Shown here: piece after piece, positions 1 to 8,219 of the stretch
How positions within the stretch are numbered: the first letter of the stretch is position 1
Layout: the number at the start of each line of letters is the position of its first letter
NCBI GenBank assembly: GCA_030748415.1
Contig: JASMMA010000005.1
Coordinates: 129,434 to 193,433 of the forward strand
Direction of reading: 5' to 3'
From: Planctomycetota bacterium
GTDB lineage: Bacteria; Planctomycetota; UBA1135
DNA: 64,000 bases
Made by a program: the position numbers and the translations under genes
The notes under the pieces: generated by a model
The model's input: only the letters and a program-made list of their open reading frames with translations
Told to the model about the DNA's origin: nothing
Databases searched by the model: none

Positions 1-708
1 ACCCGAACCAATAACTTTATTTCTTGGATTTGGTCTTTGGATTCCTCTCAGGCCTCTCTCTTTGAAGGGCTGAAAGCTGGGCGCCTCTTCTTTGGAGACC
101 CCACCTTGTTTGATGGCACCGTTGACATCAAGCTGGGTAACGACTTCGAAATGGGTCAAATTGTTGTGAATGATTTAACCACCCACGACATTTCCATTTC
201 CATTACTGGGCTTAACTCTGGAGATATTGTCCGCATCATTCAATCTGGCGATGTTGTGTTTCAAAACGCTGTGACCGGAACCAGCTTTCTGCACAATCAG
301 GCATTCGCTGTCCCTAAAACCGAAGACTCCTTCTACCGGGTGGAAGTTTGGGAGCCCGGGGGAATTGCCAAGGTGTTTAGTAATCCCATATGGCTTCCCC
401 GGCTCAGCACCAAACGAGCCATCCGCGCCGAACAAGCTGGAATTCACTTAGATGGAATTGTTAGCAAGGAGTTTGAGAACTTCCAGATGACAAAAGCTCG
501 AATTTCTAGGCCACCCAACGGCAGCGACAAACTGCTTCTTTATGGTGAGGCTCAAAATGGTCGCGTCGTTCTGGACTTCAATTCAGCACCTAGCTTGCCG
601 GCACAAGTTTCTTTCCGCGGAAGTATGACTGGGTCCTGGAGCATTCAAAACAATCTGCTCACCTTTGAAAATATCAATGGTGATGGGTGGCTAGAAATGC
701 GTTTCTAG
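1..708 (+). CDS. C-terminal part of a truncated protein; possibly a PHP/metallophosphoesterase-type protein (ALKAGR-like 'GLKAGRLFFGD')
   Basis: Frame 1 is open from base 1 (TRTNNFISWIWSLDSSQ...) into the listed ORF, whose start is only an internal TTG; stop at 708. Confidence 0.6.
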   Translation, partial: TRTNNFISWIWSLDSSQASLFEGLKAGRLFFGDPTLFDGTVDIKLGNDFEMGQIVVNDLTTHDISISITGLNSGDIVRIIQSGDVVFQNAVTGTSFLHNQAFAVPKTEDSFYRVEVWEPGGIAKVFSNPIWLPRLSTKRAIRAEQAGIHLDGIVSKEFENFQMTKARISRPPNGSDKLLLYGEAQNGRVVLDFNSAPSLPAQVSFRGSMTGSWSIQNNLLTFENINGDGWLEMRF

Positions 709-1317
709 CATTCGGTTGCAACAGTTTTGCTCGGAGCACTTTCGTTGCATGGAAGGTAGGTTGCCTAAGGGGCAGATGTTTTTGCAAAAAAGGCGCGGAT
801 AAAACCAATCCAGGAGAATCGCTAGGGCTGGGAGAATCAGGTAAAGCTGGAGCCCGAATACGAGGCCCAAAATGAGGCTATTGATTGGGGAGAGTATTTG
901 AAAAACAGGGAGTCCAGAAGTGAAAGAGATAATTAAGATGAGGCTCAGAGCCCAAAGATTGGGTTTGGAGTAGTGACAAACCGGTTCCACTGGCTTGCTG
1001 TGGGAACGAAAGGAGCGGAGGGTGGAAAACAAAAAGCCAAGAGGGCAGAACCACCGACAAAAAGAGCGTTGAGAGAATAGAGCAAGCAAAAATAACGGGG
1101 AAGCCGCAAGCCATAACTTGGCTGGCCATTGCCCACTTGCAAACCCAACCTCAATCGCGGCTAAAGGATCGGCAAGTTGCAAGTATTCAAACCACCGTGC
1201 AGAAGTAAAAGACCCTTTAACCCAAAAGGAATCACTCCAACCCCCTATTAAAAAAGAAGCGAAAACGACAAACGCAGTTCCGCGGCGGAGCCAAGTTTTC
1301 ATTTCAAGTTTCCCCAA
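691..1317 (-). CDS. napH: NapH-like quinol dehydrogenase membrane component
   Basis: Several TM segments, two CX3CP motifs (CRWFCPLGFL, CKNICPLGNL), adjacent to napG/B/A. Confidence 0.7.
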   Translation of the reverse strand: MGKLEMKTWLRRGTAFVVFASFLIGGWSDSFWVKGSFTSARWFEYLQLADPLAAIEVGFASGQWPAKLWLAASPLFLLALFSQRSFCRWFCPLGFLFSTLRSFRSHSKPVEPVCHYSKPNLWALSLILIISFTSGLPVFQILSPINSLILGLVFGLQLYLILPALAILLDWFYPRLFCKNICPLGNLPSMQRKCSEQNCCNRMLETHF

Positions 1318-1903
1318 CCGGCACCATTCGAATAGAGCTCGGTTCCGTTAAACATGCCCAATCGCATATTCCACAGCCAACGCAAATGTCGGCAACAATC
1401 ACGGGCCGGTTCCTTTTCAATTGAATTGCTTCATCTAAAAAAGGGCACGCGTGCCAGCAAGCCCTGCAGATTTGCTTATTGAAAGCCAAACACCGCTCTT
1501 CATCAATGACGGCCGTTCCCATTCGAATACTGCGGCGGTCTTGAACTTCGGCCAAAGCTCCACTGGGACAAATCTCGATGCAAAGAAGCTCGTCAAGGCC
1601 CTCGCATAATCGGCATGGGTTATTACGGCTATCGACTTCTGGGCTTCCCGCCGAGGGCCCCGACCACAAGTCCTGCAAGCTCAAACTTTCATGAGGGCAA
1701 ACCTGCACACACTGTCCGCAGCGTATGCAGGCCGCCAAGAAATCCAACTCGTTGCTAGCGCCAGGAGGCCGAAGACTTCCAGCGCGCTTGGAGGCCCAAA
1801 CCCCCAAGGCCTTTCCGCCGGCAGCAGCGCAGGCGGTCCAGGCAGCGCCTGCGAGCAACCGACGGCGGGTTATTTTCCTGCCGTCGGCCACCCTTTCAAC
1901 CAA
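1304..1903 (-). CDS. napG: NapG/MauM-type Tat-exported ferredoxin
   Basis: TRRRLLAGAAW Tat-like signal; Fe-S motifs CIRCGQCVQVCP, CIEICP, CRACWHACP, CVGCGICDWAC. Confidence 0.8.
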   Translation of the reverse strand: MVERVADGRKITRRRLLAGAAWTACAAAGGKALGVWASKRAGSLRPPGASNELDFLAACIRCGQCVQVCPHESLSLQDLWSGPSAGSPEVDSRNNPCRLCEGLDELLCIEICPSGALAEVQDRRSIRMGTAVIDEERCLAFNKQICRACWHACPFLDEAIQLKRNRPVIVADICVGCGICDWACLTEPSSIRMVPVGET

Positions 1904-1904
1904 C

Positions 1905-2213
1905 TCAGGGATTGGATGTATGACAAGTCCGGCACTTTGCCTGCACCAGAATGTCTGCCATCCCTTCGTGTTTCGTAATCGGGGCGTCGTTCTTCCCGTT
2001 TTCGTGGCAAGTCAGACAGTTGTCCTTCATCCACGAATCCCGCGAATCCATTTTGTGATCCTCATCGTTTGGAAGGATCGGTGGAAACGCACCCGAGTAG
2101 AACTCAACCGGGTAAACCGTGTCGTCGGGGTTTGCGGCGTGTACTGCGTTGTCCACACCTCCCGAACATGCAACAGTCAAAAACAAGGTGAGTGTTGTGA
2201 GCAAAAGTTTCAT
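1905..2213 (-). CDS. napB: NapB-type diheme cytochrome c, small subunit of periplasmic nitrate reductase
   Basis: 102 aa, signal peptide, two CXXCH (CLTCH, CRTCH), between napA and napG. Confidence 0.8.
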   Translation of the reverse strand: MKLLLTTLTLFLTVACSGGVDNAVHAANPDDTVYPVEFYSGAFPPILPNDEDHKMDSRDSWMKDNCLTCHENGKNDAPITKHEGMADILVQAKCRTCHTSNP

Positions 2214-2215
2214 GC

Positions 2216-4549
2216 CTATGCCTCCCCTCCGACTTTCTCAAGTTTGACCGCACAGATTTTGAACTCAGGCTGTTTGGAGCCCGGGTCAATCGCATCAATG
2301 GTCACTTTGTTAATCAAGCTTGCTTCATCCGCCCAGTGCCAAGGAACGAAGACCGTTCCGGGTAGTGGGTGGCTGACAACACGCGCTTTAATGGTGGACA
2401 CTCCGCGACGCGAAATGATGCGCACCTTATTCCCCGTTCGAATGCCCATCTTGGCGGCATCTTGCGGGTGCATTTCTACATAGCACTCAGGGTAAGAACG
2501 GCGAAGTTCGTCCGCCTTCATGGTCATTGTTCCTGTGTGCCAGTGTTCCATAACCCTCCCTGTAGAAAGAACAAATGGGTACTCGCTATCGGCAGGCTCA
2601 GCGGGCCCAACAACGGGTCGTAGCCAAACGATGGCCTTTTGATCCTTCGCGCAGTAGAACTTTGTCTCGCCAGGTTTCAGGGTGTCATCCTTGTAAGTTG
2701 GGTTAATGTCCAGAACAGGGTCATCGCCCTTCACAAAGCGGCGCGTCGTTCCGGGGTGGTTCTCAGTTGGGCAAGGCCAGCGGAGGCCCCGCTCTTTGTG
2801 CAATCGTTCGCGAGTAATCCCCATGAAGTCATAAGACGTTCCCTTCGATGCGAGGCGAATTTCATCCCAAACATCGTCGGTCGTATGGAACTTTCCGCCG
2901 ATGTATCCCTTCTTCACAACGCCACGGTCTTCGAGACCTTGGGCGAAGTCCAAAAGAATGTCGAAGTCCGAGCGCGCTTCGCCTGGTGCTTCTTTAACCT
3001 TGGGGTGAATCTGGTATCTGCGTTCAGACATTCCAAACACGCCCGTTTTCTCTGACCACATGGCGGCCGGAAGGACAACATCTGCCATGTCCACCGTTCG
3101 GCTTGGGTAAGAATCCAAAACCACAATGAAGGGTTTGTTCGGGCGGGCTTTTCCAATGGCATCTCCATGCTTATTCACATTGGGGAGTGAATGAGCAGGG
3201 TTTGTCGTTAGCATGAACATGGCTTGGATTTCATCCCGTCCAAGAGCTTCAAACATGGCAATGGTGTGAAGCCCTGGCTTGGGTTGAATTTTTCCAGGTT
3301 CGGAATTCCAAAGTTTTTCCATTGCGGCGCGATGCTCGGGTTTTTTGACCAAGCGACCGTAAGGAAGAATGTGGCACAAGGAACCGGTGTCGCGAACACC
3401 ACCACACGCATTAGGTTGGCCGGTCAGGCTGAATGGAGTCATTCCTGGTTTTCCAATCTGGCCCGTGATGAGGTGCAAGTTGTGCATGAGGTTGTTTGCC
3501 CAAACCCCTTTCACGCGTTGATTGAGTCCCATGGTCCAGAAGGACATGGTTGGGCCCTCGGCAAACGAACGGGCAGCGCGCCGAATATCGCCGGCTTTTA
3601 CGCCTGCAATCTTTTCAGCTTTCTCTGGTGAGTAATCTTCAAGAAATGCTTTGTATCCCTCAAAATCCACGCCTACCGGTGCGCCATCTTTCACAGCTTT
3701 GAACTGGACATTCTTCGCCATGAACTTTTTGTCGTACAAACCCTCATTCACAATGACATGAGCCATCGCATGGAAAATTGCGAGGTCGAAACCTGGCTTG
3801 GGCTGTAAGTACAAATCAGATGCGGTGCTTATCGGGGATTTGCGAGGGTCAATCGAAATGACCTGAATCGCACGACCTGATGCACGCTCAGCTAGGATTT
3901 GGTCAAAGATGACTGGGTGGCACTCGGCGGTGTTGGAGCCAACAAGGAAGAAAACACGAGCGCTACGAATGTCGTCATAGCAGCCCATGGGTTCATCCTT
4001 TCCGAAAGTACTCACATAGCCCCCCACGGCAGATGCCATGCATAGGCGTGGGTTTCCTTCAACATTGTTCGTGCCGATTCCGCCCTTGAAGAGGCGATTT
4101 GCGAGATAGGACTCTTCGGTCATCGCCTGGCCAGAGCCGTAGTAAGCGGTTGCGTTGGGTCCCTTCTCTTTGATGACCTTGGCGAACTTGTCACACACAA
4201 GGTTCATGGCTTCATCCCAACTCGTACGCTCCAACTTGCCGTTCTTGCGCACCATGGGGTACTTCAAACGGTCGGGGCTATTTACGATCTTGGGAAGGAA
4301 TAGTGCTTTGGCGCAAACGAGACCTCGGGTGGTTGGGTGTTCGTTATCACCGCGAAGTGCGACCAGTTGGCCACCCTTCACGCCGAGCATCACACCACAG
4401 CCGGTTCCGCAAAAACGGCATACTGACTTCACCCATCGATCTGGCTTGTTCTTCGCTTCCAAAACACCCGACGGCTTGGCGCATCCTGCGGCACCTGCCA
4501 CAGCTGCAACCGCGCTCGCCTTAATGAATTCGCGACGATTAGCTTTCAT
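2216..4549 (-). CDS. napA: Periplasmic nitrate reductase catalytic subunit NapA (Mo-bisMGD)
   Basis: Tat signal NRREFIKAS; N-terminal CRFCGTGC...C 4Fe-4S motif; NPRLCMASAVGGY Mo-Cys region; C-terminal MopB domain. Start at the internal ATG (MKANRREF), overlapping the napD end. Confidence 0.93.
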   Translation of the reverse strand: MKANRREFIKASAVAAVAGAAGCAKPSGVLEAKNKPDRWVKSVCRFCGTGCGVMLGVKGGQLVALRGDNEHPTTRGLVCAKALFLPKIVNSPDRLKYPMVRKNGKLERTSWDEAMNLVCDKFAKVIKEKGPNATAYYGSGQAMTEESYLANRLFKGGIGTNNVEGNPRLCMASAVGGYVSTFGKDEPMGCYDDIRSARVFFLVGSNTAECHPVIFDQILAERASGRAIQVISIDPRKSPISTASDLYLQPKPGFDLAIFHAMAHVIVNEGLYDKKFMAKNVQFKAVKDGAPVGVDFEGYKAFLEDYSPEKAEKIAGVKAGDIRRAARSFAEGPTMSFWTMGLNQRVKGVWANNLMHNLHLITGQIGKPGMTPFSLTGQPNACGGVRDTGSLCHILPYGRLVKKPEHRAAMEKLWNSEPGKIQPKPGLHTIAMFEALGRDEIQAMFMLTTNPAHSLPNVNKHGDAIGKARPNKPFIVVLDSYPSRTVDMADVVLPAAMWSEKTGVFGMSERRYQIHPKVKEAPGEARSDFDILLDFAQGLEDRGVVKKGYIGGKFHTTDDVWDEIRLASKGTSYDFMGITRERLHKERGLRWPCPTENHPGTTRRFVKGDDPVLDINPTYKDDTLKPGETKFYCAKDQKAIVWLRPVVGPAEPADSEYPFVLSTGRVMEHWHTGTMTMKADELRRSYPECYVEMHPQDAAKMGIRTGNKVRIISRRGVSTIKARVVSHPLPGTVFVPWHWADEASLINKVTIDAIDPGSKQPEFKICAVKLEKVGGEA

Positions 4550-4811
4550 GATTGTTGGTTGGTTGGACTTCTTCGACTTCGTCTTCAATGTTGGCGTATG
4601 AAGGCCAAACCCCTAAGACTCCATCTATGGACTCAATTTGGTAGCGGATTATTTCGTGAGCAGATTCAAGAGAATCCGTCTCGACAAGGATCCCCAACTT
4701 GCTGGAATCCTCGAGCTCAAAGGTGCTCACGCCCTGAATGGCTGTAAGAGCCACCTCAGCCCTCTTTTGGAGGCCGGGCTCAATGCGTGCAAATGCTCCG
4801 ACAATGGCCAT
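4539..4811 (-). CDS. napD: NapD-like chaperone
   Basis: MAIVGAFARIEPGLQKRAEVALTAIQGVSTFELED...GVLGVWPSY, small ferredoxin-like fold, directly upstream of napA. Confidence 0.8.
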   Translation of the reverse strand: MAIVGAFARIEPGLQKRAEVALTAIQGVSTFELEDSSKLGILVETDSLESAHEIIRYQIESIDGVLGVWPSYANIEDEVEEVQPTNNHES

Positions 4812-4857
4812 AGTATTTCTTAGCCTTTTTGTGTGAAATGAAAAGGGTGAAATAAAG

Positions 4858-4893
4858 AAAAAGGGCGTTTCCCCGAAGAGAAACACCCTTTTT
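4858..4893 (-). terminator. Intrinsic terminator/attenuator between octaheme gene and napD
   Basis: On the minus strand AAAAAGGGTGTTTCTC-TTCG-GGGAAACGCCCTTTTT: 16-bp stem with two G.U pairs, UUCG loop and flanking T tract; the plus strand would have C.A mismatches at those positions. Confidence 0.75.
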
Positions 4894-4907
4894 TTGCTCG
4901 CCTCGAA

Positions 4908-6527
4908 TTATTTATCGAATTCGAAAACCTCCACACTCTTGTCATCGGTAAACCATTGGTGCTCTGGGCGCTCAAGGATTGCATCGATAACAGCCCTAAC
5001 CGCGTCTGCACCCTCTTTATTGCCGTGGTGTTCCGCCTCTTCGGCCATCTCGCGCGCTTGCGGTATGAGTTCGAGGTAGAAGCGTTCCGCGACTTCGTAG
5101 AGGCCATGCCAGTGCGTGTAATCCGGTGCCATCATGGCCGCCCCGTGGCGAGCACGGCGACCTTCATGGTGCCAAAGGTAGAACCAAGTCCATTCAATTT
5201 CCTCATCAAACATGGGCACAGTTCGCACATTGTTCGACTTGAGAGCTCCCATAATCTTGAGACCCGGCTTAGCGAACTTCTCGTTGTAGAGAGTGATGAG
5301 ATCGTCGTACTGCTCGTAGAACCCGCCGACATAACCTTTCGAGTGGCAGTTACGGCAGACATCCTTCATGCGGTTCCGCTTATTCTGCCAAGAGTCTCCA
5401 CCATCGGCCAGCAAGTTACGCCGCTCGATAGGATCGGTGGTCTTGATTCGCTTGTTGTTCTTATCGGTATCCATGACAGCAGAAACCGGTGGACGGTTGG
5501 TCCATGAAATCCGAAGGCCAGGGTCGTGGGTGATTTTCCCACCGTTGTTCTTGTTTCCAGACATGTGGCAAGTTGCACAAGTTGGAGCGGCGTTGTAATC
5601 CTCGCCCAAGACCCAAGTTTCGCTATCCAAGTTGAGTTCGTCCTTCATGTCGCGGTAGGCGATACCGTGCTTGGACTCTTCGTACACCTCTTTCTGTGGG
5701 TGGTCAGGGCCGAGGTGACACTTGCCACAGTTTTCTGGTTGGCGAGCGCGGCGCGGCGAGAAGTCATGCCGGCTGTGGCACGCTGAACAAGAGCCCTTGG
5801 AACCATCTAGGTTAAAGCGACCAATACCTGTGTTGGGCCAGCCATCTTTCGCAAGCAAGGGCATGCCTTCGCCGTCGCGGGCAATCATGGCAACTGCGGC
5901 AGCATTCGTTGGCTTCCCGTTAGCGTCAGGCTTCAATTCATCCATAGTGATGAGGCTTCCGTCGGTGCCTTCCAGGGCAACCTTGGAGCCGTGGCATTGC
6001 TTACAACCAAGGTTGACAAGGCCGTATCCGTAAACCATGTCGCGGTCGGAGCGACCTGGAGTTGGAGAGTGTGGGCTAAACTCACCTCTCATTCCTTCAG
6101 CAACTTCGGCAAGCCGGTTATCGAGAGAAGCCAGAATGTGACCCGCAGTGGAGTGGTGACTCGCCTGGAACTCTTCGGCTTCGTCGGGGTGACACCGAGC
6201 ACAATCCAATGGAGTGACAATCGTGGCAATGAGTGAACCTTCATGGTGGAAGGCATCCACATCGCCTTCTTCGGCTTCGTGGCACTCAAAACAGCTGACA
6301 CCTTTTTCGGCGTGGGTGGAACCCGTCCAGTGGTCAACAATACCTGGGGTCTCGTTGAGGTGGCACTCGACACAGCGTTCGCTGCTTGCGGGTGTAGCGA
6401 TGTGTGCCGAACTCATGCCGGCTTCTTCTTGTTTGCGAGCAATCTCCATTTTCTGAACGAAGAGAAGAGATGCAAGGAAAGCGGCGCCAAGTACGGCGAT
6501 GATGAACTTCTTAGCGGTGAGGCTCAT
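4908..6527 (-). CDS. Octaheme hydroxylamine oxidoreductase-family cytochrome c, N-terminally anchored
   Basis: Eight CXXCH (CVECH, CFECH, CARCH, CKQCH, CSACH, CGKCH, CATCH, CRNCH); C-terminal DYTHWHGLYEVAERFY; N-terminal hydrophobic FIIAVLGAAFLASLLFV. Confidence 0.85.
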   Translation of the reverse strand: MSLTAKKFIIAVLGAAFLASLLFVQKMEIARKQEEAGMSSAHIATPASSERCVECHLNETPGIVDHWTGSTHAEKGVSCFECHEAEEGDVDAFHHEGSLIATIVTPLDCARCHPDEAEEFQASHHSTAGHILASLDNRLAEVAEGMRGEFSPHSPTPGRSDRDMVYGYGLVNLGCKQCHGSKVALEGTDGSLITMDELKPDANGKPTNAAAVAMIARDGEGMPLLAKDGWPNTGIGRFNLDGSKGSCSACHSRHDFSPRRARQPENCGKCHLGPDHPQKEVYEESKHGIAYRDMKDELNLDSETWVLGEDYNAAPTCATCHMSGNKNNGGKITHDPGLRISWTNRPPVSAVMDTDKNNKRIKTTDPIERRNLLADGGDSWQNKRNRMKDVCRNCHSKGYVGGFYEQYDDLITLYNEKFAKPGLKIMGALKSNNVRTVPMFDEEIEWTWFYLWHHEGRRARHGAAMMAPDYTHWHGLYEVAERFYLELIPQAREMAEEAEHHGNKEGADAVRAVIDAILERPEHQWFTDDKSVEVFEFDK

Positions 6528-6562
6528 GGTATTTCTTATTGAGTGTTCAGGAAGGCGGGAGG

Positions 6563-7609
6563 TTAATGTGCGACGACCGCCTCCCAGACGGTCATTCCAA
6601 TGATTGCGAGGACACCGAAAATCCCAACCCAGACGCTAAATTCACTTGCGGGACGCGTTTTGCGCACTTTCGCATCAATGAAAGGCCAAAAGATCATCAC
6701 AAAGAGAATGAAGCCGGTGCTAATGATTGCGGTGGTTTCCGGGAACATTTTCAGCCACCGGAAAGCGACGTAGAACCACCATTCAGGTTTGATGACTTCA
6801 GGTGTCACCAATGGATTGGCCTTGGGTCCCATTTCGGCAGGGAAGACAATCGCAAGAGTGCAAAGGAGAATCATCAGCGAAAGCCCAAGAATGAGCTCCG
6901 TGAAGAAGTGGTCTGGGAAAAAATTAAAGTGCTTGGGTTTGTCTTCGGGCTCGTCTTCGAAACTTAATTCGCTAACACCCTGAAGGCGAATGATGGTGAT
7001 GTGTAAGAACACCAAACCCAAAATGGCGGCGGGTAGTACTGCGCCATGAAGCACGAAGAAACGGGAAAGAGTGTTTGCGTTGTACGCGTCACCCCCGAGC
7101 AACATGTTCTTCATAAAGCCGCCGATGAAGGGAACATTATCCGTAATGTTTGCTCCCACGGTTGCGCCCCAGAAAGAAAGTTGTTCGTAAACCAAGCTGT
7201 ATCCGGTAAATCCGGTCATCAAAACACAGATGAGCAGCATCATGCCGACCATCCAGTTTATTTCGCGAGGCTTGCGGTATGCGCCAGTGAAGTACACGCG
7301 CATCTGGTGCAAAACCACAGCAGCTATCATCAAGGTTGCGGCCCACTTGTGCAGGCTTCGAATGAACCAACCAAAGGCGGCCTCATCAGAAATGTACGCA
7401 ACCGATTCCCAAGCGGCGTCGGGCGCGGCTTTGTAGTAAAAAGCCAGCATGATGCCGGTAATGATTTGGACGACAAAAAGATAGGCAGGAGTTCCGCCCA
7501 AGGCGAACCACCAGCGCTTCATGTGGTTGGGGACCGGTTCGTTTGAAAGTTCGCGGAGTTCGTCGCCGTCAACCGGGAGTCGTTCTTTTAGCCAGTTAGT
7601 GATGCCCAT
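6563..7609 (-). CDS. Cytochrome b (b6/subunit IV-like, 7 TM) of a Rieske/cyt b complex
   Basis: His pairs LHKWAATLMIAAVVLH (x13) and LHGAVLPAAILGLVFLH (x14); KPEWWF motif; fused C-terminal helices. Confidence 0.9.
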   Translation of the reverse strand: MGITNWLKERLPVDGDELRELSNEPVPNHMKRWWFALGGTPAYLFVVQIITGIMLAFYYKAAPDAAWESVAYISDEAAFGWFIRSLHKWAATLMIAAVVLHQMRVYFTGAYRKPREINWMVGMMLLICVLMTGFTGYSLVYEQLSFWGATVGANITDNVPFIGGFMKNMLLGGDAYNANTLSRFFVLHGAVLPAAILGLVFLHITIIRLQGVSELSFEDEPEDKPKHFNFFPDHFFTELILGLSLMILLCTLAIVFPAEMGPKANPLVTPEVIKPEWWFYVAFRWLKMFPETTAIISTGFILFVMIFWPFIDAKVRKTRPASEFSVWVGIFGVLAIIGMTVWEAVVAH

Positions 7610-7618
7610 TTTTATTTC

Positions 7619-8131
7619 CTAGGCCAGGCCCTCTAAGGCAACCTCGATGAAAAGAAGGCCGTTCTTGACCATGAGTGGGTAGCGCGAAAGCGATTGGCCC
7701 GCATCGGCGGGTGGCCCGGAAACGCCCGTGCCATCTGGGGCAAAAACGCCGTTGTGGCATGGGCAGAAAAACCGGTTGTTGTGTGCTTCCCAGGCGACCT
7801 TGCAACCTAAGTGCGGGCATGTGCTGGAAAGGGCGATGAAATTATCCGCAGTTGTTCCGCTTCCCTGGCGAGCGACCACGATGGTCTCGCCATTGGGGGC
7901 GCGGTAATTCATAGCCTCACCACGACCCAGCCGGGTCACTTGAAGAACGAACTGCCAACGCTTGCTCGGCGGCTTTGCTGGGTAAAGAAAACGGCCTGCA
8001 GCAGCGCCGCAAGAGCCGTAGCCAGCAATCAGCCCGCCTAGCATCGCCAGCGAGGAGACACGGCTTAAAAAGCTGCGACGATGTGTCCCGTCCGCAGCAG
8101 GGTTCTCGGGTTCCCTGGTTGGTTCCGTCAT
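7619..8131 (-). CDS. Rieske 2Fe-2S protein of the cyt b complex
   Basis: CPHLGC and CPCHNG motifs; Tat-like RRSFLSRVSSLAMLGG N-terminus. Confidence 0.92.
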   Translation of the reverse strand: MTEPTREPENPAADGTHRRSFLSRVSSLAMLGGLIAGYGSCGAAAGRFLYPAKPPSKRWQFVLQVTRLGRGEAMNYRAPNGETIVVARQGSGTTADNFIALSSTCPHLGCKVAWEAHNNRFFCPCHNGVFAPDGTGVSGPPADAGQSLSRYPLMVKNGLLFIEVALEGLA

Positions 8132-8219
8132 GGCATTGAGTTGGTTGGTGCCCAGGTGACCCTGGACATTACTGATTAGCCCGTGACGAAGTTATGACAA
8201 GGTGAGATATTGGGACTTT

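Noticed and set aside
1725-2483. 252-aa plus-strand ORF
   Set aside because: Antisense to napG/napB/napA; no recognisable motif, composition of a shadow ORF.
8132-8219. Possible TTGTCA/TAATCA promoter and CCAGG-N4-CCTGG dyad upstream of the Rieske gene
   Set aside because: Match to consensus is weak and the dyad is short; not enough to call a site.
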